Below, piece by piece: positions 46,986 through 57,516 of a stretch of 64,000 nucleotides of DNA. A program made the translations under genes and the position numbers. The DNA lies in the NCBI GenBank assembly GCA_038025085.1, contig CM076154.1, positions 31,240,501-31,304,500 on the forward strand, written 5' to 3'. How positions within the stretch are numbered: position 1 is the first letter of the stretch; each line of letters opens with the position of its first letter. The stretch is from Tetragonia tetragonoides. Lineage: Eukaryota; Streptophyta; Magnoliopsida; Caryophyllales; Aizoaceae. Below the pieces are notes generated by a model that was not told the DNA's origin, searched no databases, and saw only the letters and a list, made by a program, of their open reading frames with translations.

Positions 46986-49900
46986 TTACCCACTTCCGTC
47001 GAGCTGCCCATGAGAAAGGAGGTGTGCCATGTATTGCTGCCGCCAAATAAAACACAATGATTGACTCAACATCAAACAACTTTCATGGCACTGATAAACT
47101 ACAAAATGTAATAAGTCAACAATACCAACAATTTTTCTGGATACAATTGCCCATATTCACATCACACCCTTTCCCCCCCCCCCCCCCCCACCAGTCCAGC
47201 AAAAGCAAAACATAATAAATCAAAATGAAATTCTAAATTCAAGTCAATAACGACGAGCTTGTAGCTCAACAGCATTGTAGTCTTGTCGAGACCTTTCCAA
47301 CAGGTCCCGGATTTCACCCTTGTAACAACGGGTTTCGTGGGGGGGGGGGTCACAACCAGCTGTTGATTATGTAATGGGCCTATGGTTCGGGTTCATTGTC
47401 ATTTTAATAATAAATAACAATTGCAAGTCAAAGTGACTGCAGAATGTTGGGTAATTACAAGGTAGAAACAAGTTGAAGGTTAGGCTGATTACTTGAAGGC
47501 TGCAGATTTGTTTGCTCGTCAAGATACAAAGATGAACATAAGATAAACTTGAAGACTGCAGTTACATAACATTGAGTGGGACTTGGAACAAAAACCAATA
47601 TCCAGAACAGAGCAATTACCACAAACCACAATGTTTATTTCCAAAAACAAAATAACTACAAAATGTTTGTATTAATGAAATTGAAACCACAATTAGACCC
47701 TATGAGGACAAATCCTCCAAAATAAAGATATCAGTGAGGGACACTCCCTTCAAAGCCTAGCCGAATTAGCTCATTCCAAAGCCAAATACACCACCTGTCC
47801 TTGCTGCCAGCTATATGATGAGACAACACATCATATTTTGAAAATTTGCATGTCTTCCACTGATATTTGGACTCAAATACCTCGTCCTGACACCTTCTAT
47901 ATTTCTGACCCTCTGGATTTGTTTGATTTAAACTTGAAGAGTAAGCTTAACCATCCCCTGGGTCTGCCTTGGAACCTGATTTTTGGATTTTGCATATGGC
48001 ATAGGAAGAAAAGAAACAATGTGGTGTTTGGTAACCTAACCCCTGTCCTCACCTAGTCACCTCGCCCACAAACAAATCATTGCAGCCTCTTGGAAATTCT
48101 TTGCACTCAAGAACAACCCTTACATAACCTCGCAGAAAACCACAAACTACCTTTCTTGGTCTCCTCGAAAACTCGGCTGGCTCAGGCTCAACACGAATCG
48201 GTCTAAGTATGGTCTTATTAATCATGCACCTTGTGCAGGATTGTTTAGAGATGAGCAGGGTAGATGGATACTCAGTTACCAAAGAAGTCTTGGCCATATG
48301 GAAGCTCTTCTTGCTGAATTATGGGGAGAAAAACTGGGACTGCAGGAAGCTATTGACAGAGGACGGAAGAAGATTGGCTATATAAGAACTCCATGACAGC
48401 TATTTTATTACTAACAAAGAACTCACTGCACAAGAACAAGCTGCCCATGTTGTCAATCAATGCAGGGAGCTAATGCACGCGCTGGACGAATGGAAGAGGA
48501 TGCTAACAGGGAGAGGATCTACTAGCTAGAGAGGCTTAATAATAATCAGGACTATTTTAGAATTACTCTTTTTAGTTACCTAGAAACTCTGCGAGACTAA
48601 CTTACCAATCTGAGTTTACAGGAATTATGTTTCCTCTGTTTGTAATATCAACTAGTAGTGCCTTTCGCACCACACCATCCCAGCCAGTTCTCAAGTGGCT
48701 TGCTATTCCTGTTGAAAATCCTAGACTCCCACTCCAACCCAATGCACAGAAGCCTGCCAAAACAGCACACTGCCACAAACCTTATGCTCATAGCCCCTCC
48801 CCAATCCAACAAATTTGGACCTGAAGTGTTGAACAATTGTAGCAGGGAAAACAAAACGCCATCTCCCCAATACTAAGCACTTGCTCAGTAAAGTCCAAGC
48901 AAAGTTACTTACTACCATATGCCAAAATGTTCTCCTATAGAATTTTTATATGAATGCAGGTACAGGATACAAATAGACACAAAAAGCGCATTAACCATGG
49001 GGAGTTCTTATCTAGACTTTAGATTTGACAGAACTTTTGTTTGTCATGGAATCTGAAGAACGCCATCACCAGTGCTAACCAAAGATGAGCAAGAAGGAAA
49101 AGGAAAAGGAAAAGGAAAAGAAACAGAAGGGGAATATCCACATTCCCTCTACAAACCCTGACAAAGGGAACAGTGGGGATGGTTATAAAAGGACTGATAG
49201 TTCCAGAGAAGTCATCTATGAATAGAAGAAAGAAACATCCCCATATCCCACACCTTGACGAATAGTACAGTGGGGTACCCAGAAATTTTGCCAGTAATCC
49301 TCACCAAGCATATTAATCTGCCTCTGTTGAGAAAGGCCAAACAGCTTCCAACAAGGCTTCTTTGAAACCAGAACTCTTTCTCAGGTGCTTTGAGCTGAGA
49401 ACAATCCATTAGTGACAAAGATCTACTTGAAAGTCATTATTCCTATGGTGCATTTAGTCATTCTAATTGTGAAATGAAGGACTTTCAAAAGCAATATTCA
49501 ATCATAATCTTCATCATTCAACTTCAGTAAATCGAAGTGCTAGTATCTAATCGTTCACTTGCCTTAGGTTGGAAAGCGCAAATTTTTAAGGGGACTACTA
49601 TATTTCCTGATCTACTTTGGGATAGGGTCACTTAGCTTCCTTATGGTCTAGGGGCCGCTGGGGTATTTAGGAGCTGTAGTATTTCACAGATACAAATACA
49701 TTGGGCTGACTGTAAACAGTTCTTTGGCTTCTGGAGAGGACTGCTTGTAATCTCGTGCTGTATTTCTGAATTATTATTAACATAGTTTTTCTTTATCCCA
49801 AAAAAGAATATCCTTTACTTAGCACCACTGCACCAGTATGGTGTGAGTGTGTGTATGTGTTGGCAAAACAACCTGGGGTTGGCGATGACTTATACCCTAG

Positions 49901-50582
49901 CTAGAAGGGTATCTTAATTTTAACTTCTTGAGAAAAGCAATAGAGGTAAAGCAGACTGATTTAAAAGCACCATAGATGTGTATAGAACTTACTGACTGAT
50001 ATGCGTATGGTGATTTCCCTTGCCGCTCAAAATGTTTAGCCATAATACAAAACTCAATTGGTCCCCAATCTTCGACTTCAAAGCAATTGCCCAGTGCAGC
50101 TTTATATAGCTAGCAAATCACAATTTCAAATCAATACCAGATGATCAAATCTCGAATCATCAACAGGTAGCCACAAGAAGAACAATAAGCACAGGTGTTC
50201 TCACCTTTGCAGTGTCAGTTAGCAGTTCTGTTCCTGCAGGATAAGATGCATAACATTGATCACCTCTAGAATAGCCAGCTCTGGTGCTGCAGTGTCAGTA
50301 TAAAATCAGCATTGCAACAGCATATCATTTTGTAGTTCAGCTTTTCAAACTATATTCTTTAGCAACCTTGAGGACTTACGTATTGTTGTTATAAGCGTAA
50401 CTTAATATTGATACAAAGCAATAAAATCCACCATAGGAGACCACCCGTCGAAACTTTTGAATCTTTAATATCTCATACCACGCATCCAAAAGCCTCATGA
50501 TAAGAACCCCTCTTCTCTTTATCCAATGACACCACTCAGAGACAGTAGAAGCACAAAATCTGGAGGACAATTCTACATTCAT
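46986..50582 (-). CDS. Conserved small plant protein of unknown function (4 exons, 150 residues)
   Basis: Minus-strand exons 50582-50380, 50286-50205, 50109-49993 and 47036-46986 have GT/AG borders (donors GTAAGT, GTGAGA, GTAAGT; acceptors ending CAG, TAG, CAG) and join in frame for 453 nt. The start is MNVELSSRFCASTVSEWCHW; the middle includes SYAYNNNTTRAGYSRGD, ASYPAGTELLTDTAKLYKAA and GPIEFCIMAKHFERQGKSPY; the end is QYMAHLLSHGQLDGSG followed by TAA. I remember this kind of protein as broadly conserved in plants without an assigned role, but I cannot name it. There is no signal peptide and only one moderately hydrophobic stretch (VSYGGFYCFVSILSYAY). An acceptor-like TGCTAG before the ATG suggests a spliced 5' UTR whose first exon may lie near 53930-54090. 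The last intron is nearly 3 kb and contains a dead LINE fragment. Confidence 0.75.
47740..48400 (+). pseudogene. LINE-derived zf-RVT and RNase H fragment
   Basis: The plus strand encodes a zinc-binding segment CPCCQLYDETTHHILKIC (47795-47850) followed by PWNLIFGFCIWHRKKRNNVV, the usual end of a plant LINE zf-RVT region. An RNase H block follows with SWSPRKLGWLRLNTNRSKYG and LGHMEALLAELWGEKLGL (48150-48360). The first catalytic aspartate is Asn (LNTN for the usual LNTDG), and stops interrupt the frame. No RT domain is left. It lies antisense within the intron of the 150-residue gene. Confidence 0.75.
49101..49120. repeat. (GGAAAA)n hexanucleotide tract
   Basis: Four consecutive GGAAAA units within the intron of the 150-residue gene. 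Confidence 0.85.
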
Positions 50583-50962
50583 GCGATCAGAGAAGAAAAT
50601 CTAGCAGTAGAACTTTACAAGATAGGTGATTAAGACAAGAAAGACTAAATTAATAAGCAAAACGAAGTCCTAAATGGCAATCCAAACAAACAAAGGATAT
50701 CCTTGGGCAAAGTAAACTACTTAACACACACGTCATCCATCACAGACACATTGCAATGTAGATGAAACTCTCCAAAAGACCTCCAACATTCTACCTAAGA
50801 AAAGCAAGCTAACAAATAAACAGCTGAAATGCGTCAGGTAAGGAATATACATGAATAAACAAACAACAAGCACAAGATAGAATTTATAGCAAGATTGATA
50901 GAGCTATGAGGAATGACCAATGGAAGTTTAGTAATGGGGAAGTACTGTGGAAGCTTTTCGGC

Positions 50963-51372
50963 TAGGGGTGTAATTTAGTGCAGCCGGCTCGATGAGCCAT
51001 CGGGCCCAACTCGGTCAATGCAGGTCAAACAAAACTCAAGCCGGCTTGAATGCTTTCTGAGCCGATCCTGAGCCTACTATGGATCGGCTCATTTGGCTCG
51101 GTTTACTTGAACTTCCCGCTATTTGGATGAGAGCATAAAAGACTTATAGAAAATCATCAGTATTATAGGGTTGTCCTCATTTTATAATTTGCTAGGAAAT
51201 TTGATAGTAATATACAATTGCAAACAATTTAAATTGATCCGAGGTGAGAGCCCTGAGCCTTATAATTTTCGGTTGGGCAAGCTTCGAGCGTAGCCTGAGC
51301 CAGACTATCAAACCAAGCCAAGCTTCTAGCCTGCCTAACTTGGGATCGGCTCGGAATCTCGGGTACACCCTA
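50963..51372. mobile_element. hAT-like MITE, ~410 bp
   Basis: The left end TAGGGGTGTAATTTAGTGCA and the right end, read inward, TAGGGTGTACCCGAGATTCC have matching first 10 bases. Both arms contain GGCTCG/CGAGCC and GATCGGCTC words. No clean 8-bp TSD was seen; GTGGAAGC (50947) and GTGGGAGC (51373) are similar but the left copy is displaced. It lies upstream of the 150-residue gene's start. Confidence 0.7.
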
Positions 51373-53836
51373 GTGGGAGCTATTGGTATTCTTGGGATCC
51401 TATTGCAGTTATCATTTCATTTTTTGATGGGGCTACTACGAATGCCCATGCAAAACGCGTACCATGGGAGAATCCAGTAGTGTCGCAGGTCTCAGGAGCT
51501 AGGTGGTGCTGCAATGCCTCAAGAATGGAATTCTAAGGGGTTAACGAATGAGGAACTACAGAGTACTCGACGACTGATTCTAAACAGAAATCCAGTACCG
51601 GAAGAGATTGGGCATGTCAATCATAGTTACTTCTTGCTCTGATAAGACATGGCCAAACTCACACAACAAATTATTAACTTGCATGCCCTACCTGGCAAGA
51701 GATTCACCAGTGAGGATGACATTAAGCAGAAGTATAGCACTTCCACAAAAGCTTGCTGCAAAATTCAGCTTCTGAGTTGCCTATGATAGACATTCAAGAA
51801 ACGAGGAAAGGCTACATTTTTGAGCACAGAACAACTACTCTATTTGTGCAGACCTGTTGAGTACAAGAAAGTATACAGTACTTTATCAGGTGACTTTAAA
51901 GCTTCTAAAGTTTATGGCTATAGTGCTCTGTGCTTCAAAAGGGCCTGGCCTGTACTCAAATCTCAAAAAAGAGGTATGTGATGCTATCCTAGAGTTTTTT
52001 TCCTTCAGGTACATGATGAGGCCAATTCACTGCATATCTACTGCTCCAATTCCTTAAGTGGTTATACCTTCTGGGCCTCTGGCTTCTAAAAAGATTTTAC
52101 GCCTGTGTCCTCCTACTTAGCACTTCATATAAAATCACTAGTTAGACCTTGACTAGTAGCCTTGAGTATTTGATTAACTCTTTATTCGATGGTAGTGATA
52201 TGGCTTTTCTAGGCTTGTAGCAGTGACGGTTATCTCATAAGGCTTAAGGTTTATAGTAAACACATTTCTCCTCGATTTATGATAAAAGTTTACCTCCACC
52301 AGGCATATGGCTTGGTGGGCATAGGGTTTCATACTATATTTGTAGATTAGCATTACATGTTACATAGTGCCGACAAATGGAACACCTACTCAATAATGTC
52401 AGCATAAGCAGTTGAGACTAGAGACAAAGAGATCCAGGGGCCTGCAAATGATTTGCTTCTCTTTAGGTAGAGATTTTGGGCTTGCTTCCTCATGTTCCCC
52501 CAAGCATCAAGGTTGTTTGCAACTTCACAAAACTTCAGTGTAAATTAGGGGTGTCCAATGACACTCTGATAAAGATTGGCAGCGGAATGCGAGTACTAGA
52601 GTAGGGCTATGATACCAATTTGGTAGCGATCAGGAAGAGGGAGGGAAAACCGAAAGAAAAGGAGGAAAATAAGGAACAATCAGAAGGGAGAACTAAAGAA
52701 AGGACTTAGAAGTGGGTTTGTGCCTAGTTCCACTTTCCGGTGAGCAGTTTCCATTGCAAATACTGAAGGGTGCCTCAGACTCTTCATAGAAGGTAAGCTT
52801 GAGTCGCCTTCTGATGCAAATAAATGGAACAGTATAGATGTCCGCATGGAATGAAGTTAGGGCTAGATAGTTTTCCAGCTGTTTTGAGGCAGTAACCATT
52901 ACTAATCACAAATGACAGAACAAAATATGACAAAATACAGTTTTTGCCTCCCTTCAGCTGGGACAAGATGAACGACTTCTTATTGACCAAGGTATGCTAC
53001 AAAGAGCAAGGAAAAGGGCATTGCTACTGCGAACTCAGCAACTAGGTTACTCTATGTAGCTAGTTTCGTTTCTACAGCAAAATCTCAAGAGAGAGCTTGA
53101 TGAGAAAAATTAATGCACATTAGAATACCAAATACCACTTTCTAACAATTGAGTACTTCGGGCACTGAAACATCACTGAACTATCATAGTAATTGAATGT
53201 GTATGAGTATATCAATAAGCCTCTATGATAAATCAATATGCGCCTTCTAGTAATCGGCACGAAGTCAAGGGAGCTCTCGGAAAAGGCCTATCCCTAACTC
53301 CCTACTATCATGGTGAGGCTAATCAAGAACCAAAAGTGTCAATCAATACACACACAAAATCACCAGCTTTTGATGAAACTTATATATGTTAAAGGGGTAC
53401 AAACTTACAACCATACAACCAATTGAAACCAAGCGTAAAGTATCATCCGATTAGAAGCACTGATTGAGTAATTTAAGCAAATCCATGTTCCATTTCATGA
53501 ACAAGCATATAAGGTCAAAAGAGATATCTTGATATACCATGCCAACAACACATAATTAAATTGAACATAGTATCAATATCACTTAGGGTCCAAATATATA
53601 GGGTTTAAGCAGTACAAACTGTTGCTGACAGAAAGAGAACCTAAATTACTTATCCTATAGAACATGAAAGTCTCTCACATGGGCATTTTATCGAACACCT
53701 TCTATGCATTGTCTAAATCACTCATGTAGGAAAACTAAAACTAAAGCTTAAAACTTAAAACCCATGTTCCTTGACACAAAAATGAGAGCATATAGCATAA
53801 ATAAGGAGAATTAAATCAAAAGGAAATAAGCCAAAC
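51373..53836. other. Intergenic or 5' UTR-intron DNA with a Copia primer-site relic
   Basis: No gene was supported. The minus strand at 52621-52608 reads TTGGTATCATAGCC, close to the initiator-tRNA primer-binding site of Copia elements, so an old LTR relic may be present. On the minus strand it would be intron or leader of the 150-residue gene. Confidence 0.35.
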
Positions 53837-53929
53837 TTACAAGAAGAGAAAACGGAGATGTTGGTACTTGGGTAGTTTCCAGTGAAAGGTGGACTGAAGA
53901 GAGAGAAAATAGAGGAAGACCTTCAGGGT

Positions 53930-54090
53930 TATGCACAAATTGTCTGAAGTGAACTGAACTGTGATCCCTGTCACTCCTAAAGCATTTCGATTGCTTATCA
54001 ATGGCCGAAAGTTAATCCGCCGTGGAAAACACACGAACTCTGGAAAATGTTTGGCTTCACAATTCCAAAAGGTGATACTAAATACCGCAC
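53930..54090 (-). promoter_or_regulatory. Possible first non-coding exon of the 150-residue gene
   Basis: The minus strand has moderate GC, no long frame and a donor-like CTGAAG|GTCTTCC at 53923, followed by a T-rich intron start. The pattern fits a 5' UTR exon but rests on one splice-like site. Confidence 0.25.
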
Positions 54091-54645
54091 CCCAAATTAA
54101 ATAATACCACACCCTAAATATTACAATTCTTAAAATACCCTTCAAGATTGAAAAAGTAAAACAACCACCTTCTCCGTCCACGAGCTACCAAACCTCCACA
54201 CCCAGACACCCTGCTCAGAAATCTTTAGGGACACCTCCACTAGCCACCACCCCAGTAGCGAATGCAGAAATTATAAATTCACTGGGGGCACAATAATATT
54301 TAGTACTTATACAAAATAAGATTAAAATCAATAAAATATACTCCTTCCGTCTCGTGATTATACTGTTATTTGCTTTTTAAAGGTCAAACTTTGTAAATTT
54401 TGACCATTAATTTATGAAAAAAATATAAAAAATTGACTAATTATTTTATTTATAAATTCAAAAATCACTTAATAATATATATCGTTCTAATTCGAAAGTA
54501 ACAATAATGACAATACATGAAAATACATAACTCATTTCAGATATTTGACAATATGAATTCAAAAACGCTCAATTAACTTAACATTTTAAACTATTTTTTA
54601 ATTAATTTTGATGATCATGATTAAAACCAATTCAACCCAACCCAA

Positions 54646-55252
54646 TGTTGGATTTGCCCTATGAACTAATCATAATAAGAATTATTAATTGCATTATTGG
54701 TTGGACTATGGAAACCGATCTTTACTTAATATGGGTAATCATAATGTTTTGCTAGAAACCAATTACGGTTTGTGGGTCCTAAAAGAGTTTTGGACTCACT
54801 GCCAGATTAAGTAAACCAGCAGGGTCGCACACTTAACAGGCTCGTTTTATTAGAAGGGTCTAATTCGGATTAGGCCCATCACACGCTTAACCTACTCAGA
54901 CCTCCTGACTCCCTATATATATCGTGACTCATGATCAGTTAGGGTTACATGTGATAATCAGTTTTCACGAAACCCTAACTGTGTGTCATTAGAGTAAGGA
55001 GAGAACGGAGGTTGTGAACAGGATCGTTGTACTAGCATACTGACGTGTGGATTCGAGTCTGTGTGTGGATACCAGTTGAGGCACGACATCTAACGTGTTC
55101 ATCCATACCCAACCACTGTTCATCCAACTAGCGACCAATGAGTGAGGTAGGATTTCGATTTGATATTTAATTATAGTAATCACATGTTTTTCTGGGTTAA
55201 TCGAATTTCTATTATGCATGTATGATCATGTTAGTGGTTAGAAATTCCTTCA
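54646..55252 (+). repeat. Copia 5' LTR, 607 bp
   Basis: Begins TGTTGG and ends TTCA, with TATATATA near 54914 as the probable TATA box and TGGTATCAGAGC just downstream. Confidence 0.95.
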
Positions 55253-55253
55253 G

Positions 55254-55265
55254 TGGTATCAGAGC
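55254..55265 (+). other. Copia primer-binding site (tRNA-iMet)
   Basis: TGGTATCAGAGC, one base after the 5' LTR. Confidence 0.93.
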
Positions 55266-55648
55266 TGCTTGTGTTTTACTGTTTTCGAATATATGATATA
55301 TGGTAGATATATGAGTAAGTTCGAAATCATAATATGTATATAATATGTTTATGTGTGATTCGTTTTCTGTTTTTCTAATATTCGGATTTGAGCATGTTAG
55401 TATTTATCTATCTATGAAAGCATGTCTGTATGAATAGTTCATATGTTTAGATTCGTATATTACAAATAGCATGTTGTTTGAATGCAAGTTGTTGTAATTC
55501 TGTATGCTACTGTTTGACGAATTCACATAGATAAACTAGGGCAAAACCCTAAAATATGGTAATACGATTAGCCTAGGGTTCACGATTAATGAGATTAATC
55601 GTGGCAGTTTTCCCACTAAACGAAATTGAGAATTCTGTTTAGGTTTCG

Positions 55649-55690
55649 GGGCGCTGCCCCTTGCACCCCGCAAGGGGGCGCCGCCTCCTT
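55649..55690 (+). other. GC-rich hairpin in the Copia leader
   Basis: GCGCTGCCCCTTGC and CGCAAGGGGGCGC face each other across a short ACCC loop (55651-55682), giving a stem of about 12 pairs with one mismatch zone. It stands out in an AT-rich leader and may be an RNA dimerisation or packaging signal. Confidence 0.6.
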
Positions 55691-55843
55691 GACCCCTGCA
55701 TGGATCCACTTGTTTGTGCGAATGATGTTTTATTTTTTTATGCCATTACAAATCTTTGATGTTTGATATATGATATCTTAGTTCACATGATGTTGAATGG
55801 TATGGTATGGTGAATAGTATTGCCCATAATTTTATTTTGGTTT

Positions 55844-55921
55844 TAAATACGACCTGCGTGTCGTTTATTTGAATGTAATTATTAAATACGACCTGCGTGT
55901 CGTTACTTTGAATGTAATAAT
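55844..55921 (+). repeat. 39-bp direct repeat, two copies, in the Copia leader
   Basis: TAAATACGACCTGCGTGTCG at 55844 and 55883, each followed by TTTGAATGTAAT. Confidence 0.93.
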
Positions 55922-56631
55922 TAGATTATGGCTAGGTAGTAGTGTAACTTTTATGATATAGTTGATTGTAAAATCAAGCTCATGAAGGTCAAAGGATATC
56001 ATGGAGATGACCATCCAGCTACTATATGGAAGAAGCAAAGTGTGGAGATTAGATCACCATAGCTTAGGGGGCCATACTATATCACATGTGTTATTATTTA
56101 TGCTTCCGCTTATTTACTGTTGATTATATTTATTGTTATGTTTGCATGAAACTCAACTCCATATAATCAATCACATCCCTTAGTAATATTAAGTTAACTT
56201 GATGCCTTTCCAATATAATACACCTATTAGGACTTGGTTCATTAAAATGTGTCTGCCAAAGTAGAGCATCCTTAATTACTGAAGTCTGTTAGGATGAGTA
56301 ACAGTTACCCATATGTATAAATTGGTTTACTTAATAAGGTTATCAAAACAGTTTTGGGCCTTACGGCATAGAGTTGGGAGCCGGGACATATGATGTCATT
56401 CCAACAACCAGGAGTTGTATAGGATACAATTAGTAAAGAGTTACTTACCTAAATAACTAAGTGTAAAGTGATAAGCCAAAGCTTACTTGATACTTAGGAA
56501 ATATGGATCTTGGCTCCACTATATTTTATAGGGATATCTGTCACATTAATATAGTGGATTTATTTTGTTAAATTGTTAACGAAATGTTTATGAAGTAAGT
56601 CACTAAAATCTTTATACATTTGTTGTAGATA

Positions 56632-57516
56632 ATGTCAAACCCTACACCATCACACTCATTTTCATTGCGATCCGTCCTTGAGAAGGACAAACTGAATGGA
56701 ACCAATTTCTTGGACTGGTATCGAAACTTGAGAATTGTTCTCAAAAAAGAAAAAGGAATATATCCTTGAGAAACCAGTCCCCAAGAAGGCTCCTGCTACC
56801 AATGCTCCTCATGCTGAGAGGAATGCTTATCAGAAGCTCAAAGATGATTCAATTGATGTCAGTTGTCTCATGCTGGCAATCATGAATTCTGAGCTTCGGT
56901 AGTGATATGAAAGTATAGAGGCTTATGAGATGATTGAGAGCCTGAAAGAAATGTTTCAGGAGCAAGCACGAACTGAGAGGTTTAACACTGTGAGTGACTT
57001 GGTTAAGTGCAAGATGGGGAAAGGAAGTTCAGTTAGTCCTCATGTAATCAAGATGATTGGTTATGTTGAGTACTTGGAAAAACTGGGCTCCCCAATGGGC
57101 AAAGAATTGGCCACTACTATCATCTTAGCGTCATTGACTAATGATTATGATACTTTTGTTATGAACTATAATATGCATAATCTTAACAAGTCCTTGGTTG
57201 AGCTGCATGCATGGGATGCTCAAAAACTGCTGAGCAAAACGTCAAGAAGGACCCAACTCCCAGTGCTCTAATGGTTAGAAAAGGGGGCCAGTTTAAGGAA
57301 CATGGTCAAGCTAAGGACAAGGGAAAGGCTATAACGAACGGTCCGATTGTGAATTAACCCAAAGGAAAGCCTAAGTTCAAACCCTCGTCTGGTCCTAACG
57401 ATGAAACCAAGTGCTTCTACTGCAATGAGCTTGGGCATTGGAAGAGAAATTGCAAGAAATATCTGAAGAAGAATAAGGGAAGTGTTCCTTCAACTTCAGG
57501 TAAATGTTATGTTATA
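56632..57516 (+). pseudogene. Copia gag (capsid and zinc knuckle)
   Basis: Starts MSNPTPSHSFSLRSVLEKD, then LNGTNFLDWYRNLRIVL of the UBN2 capsid core. One frameshift falls in the A-rich AAAAAAGAAAAAGG (56743-56757), a TAG occurs after MNSELR (56902), and another shift lies near 57225. The CCHC knuckle CFYCNELGHWKRNCKK lies at 57415-57462. A live element's gag would form the particle that packages its RNA. Confidence 0.9.

Larger units (their letters stand above)
47037..49992 (-). other. Large last intron of the 150-residue gene
   Basis: A 2.96-kb intron carrying a C-run (47173-47189), a G-run (47339-47350), a LINE/RNase H remnant and an AAGGAA-type repeat (49101-49120). Its size contrasts with the other introns (82-95 bp), which suggests growth by insertion. 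Confidence 0.7.

Noticed and set aside
52608..52622. Copia primer-binding-site-like motif
   Set aside because: No LTR or coding remnant beside it; recorded only as a possible relic.
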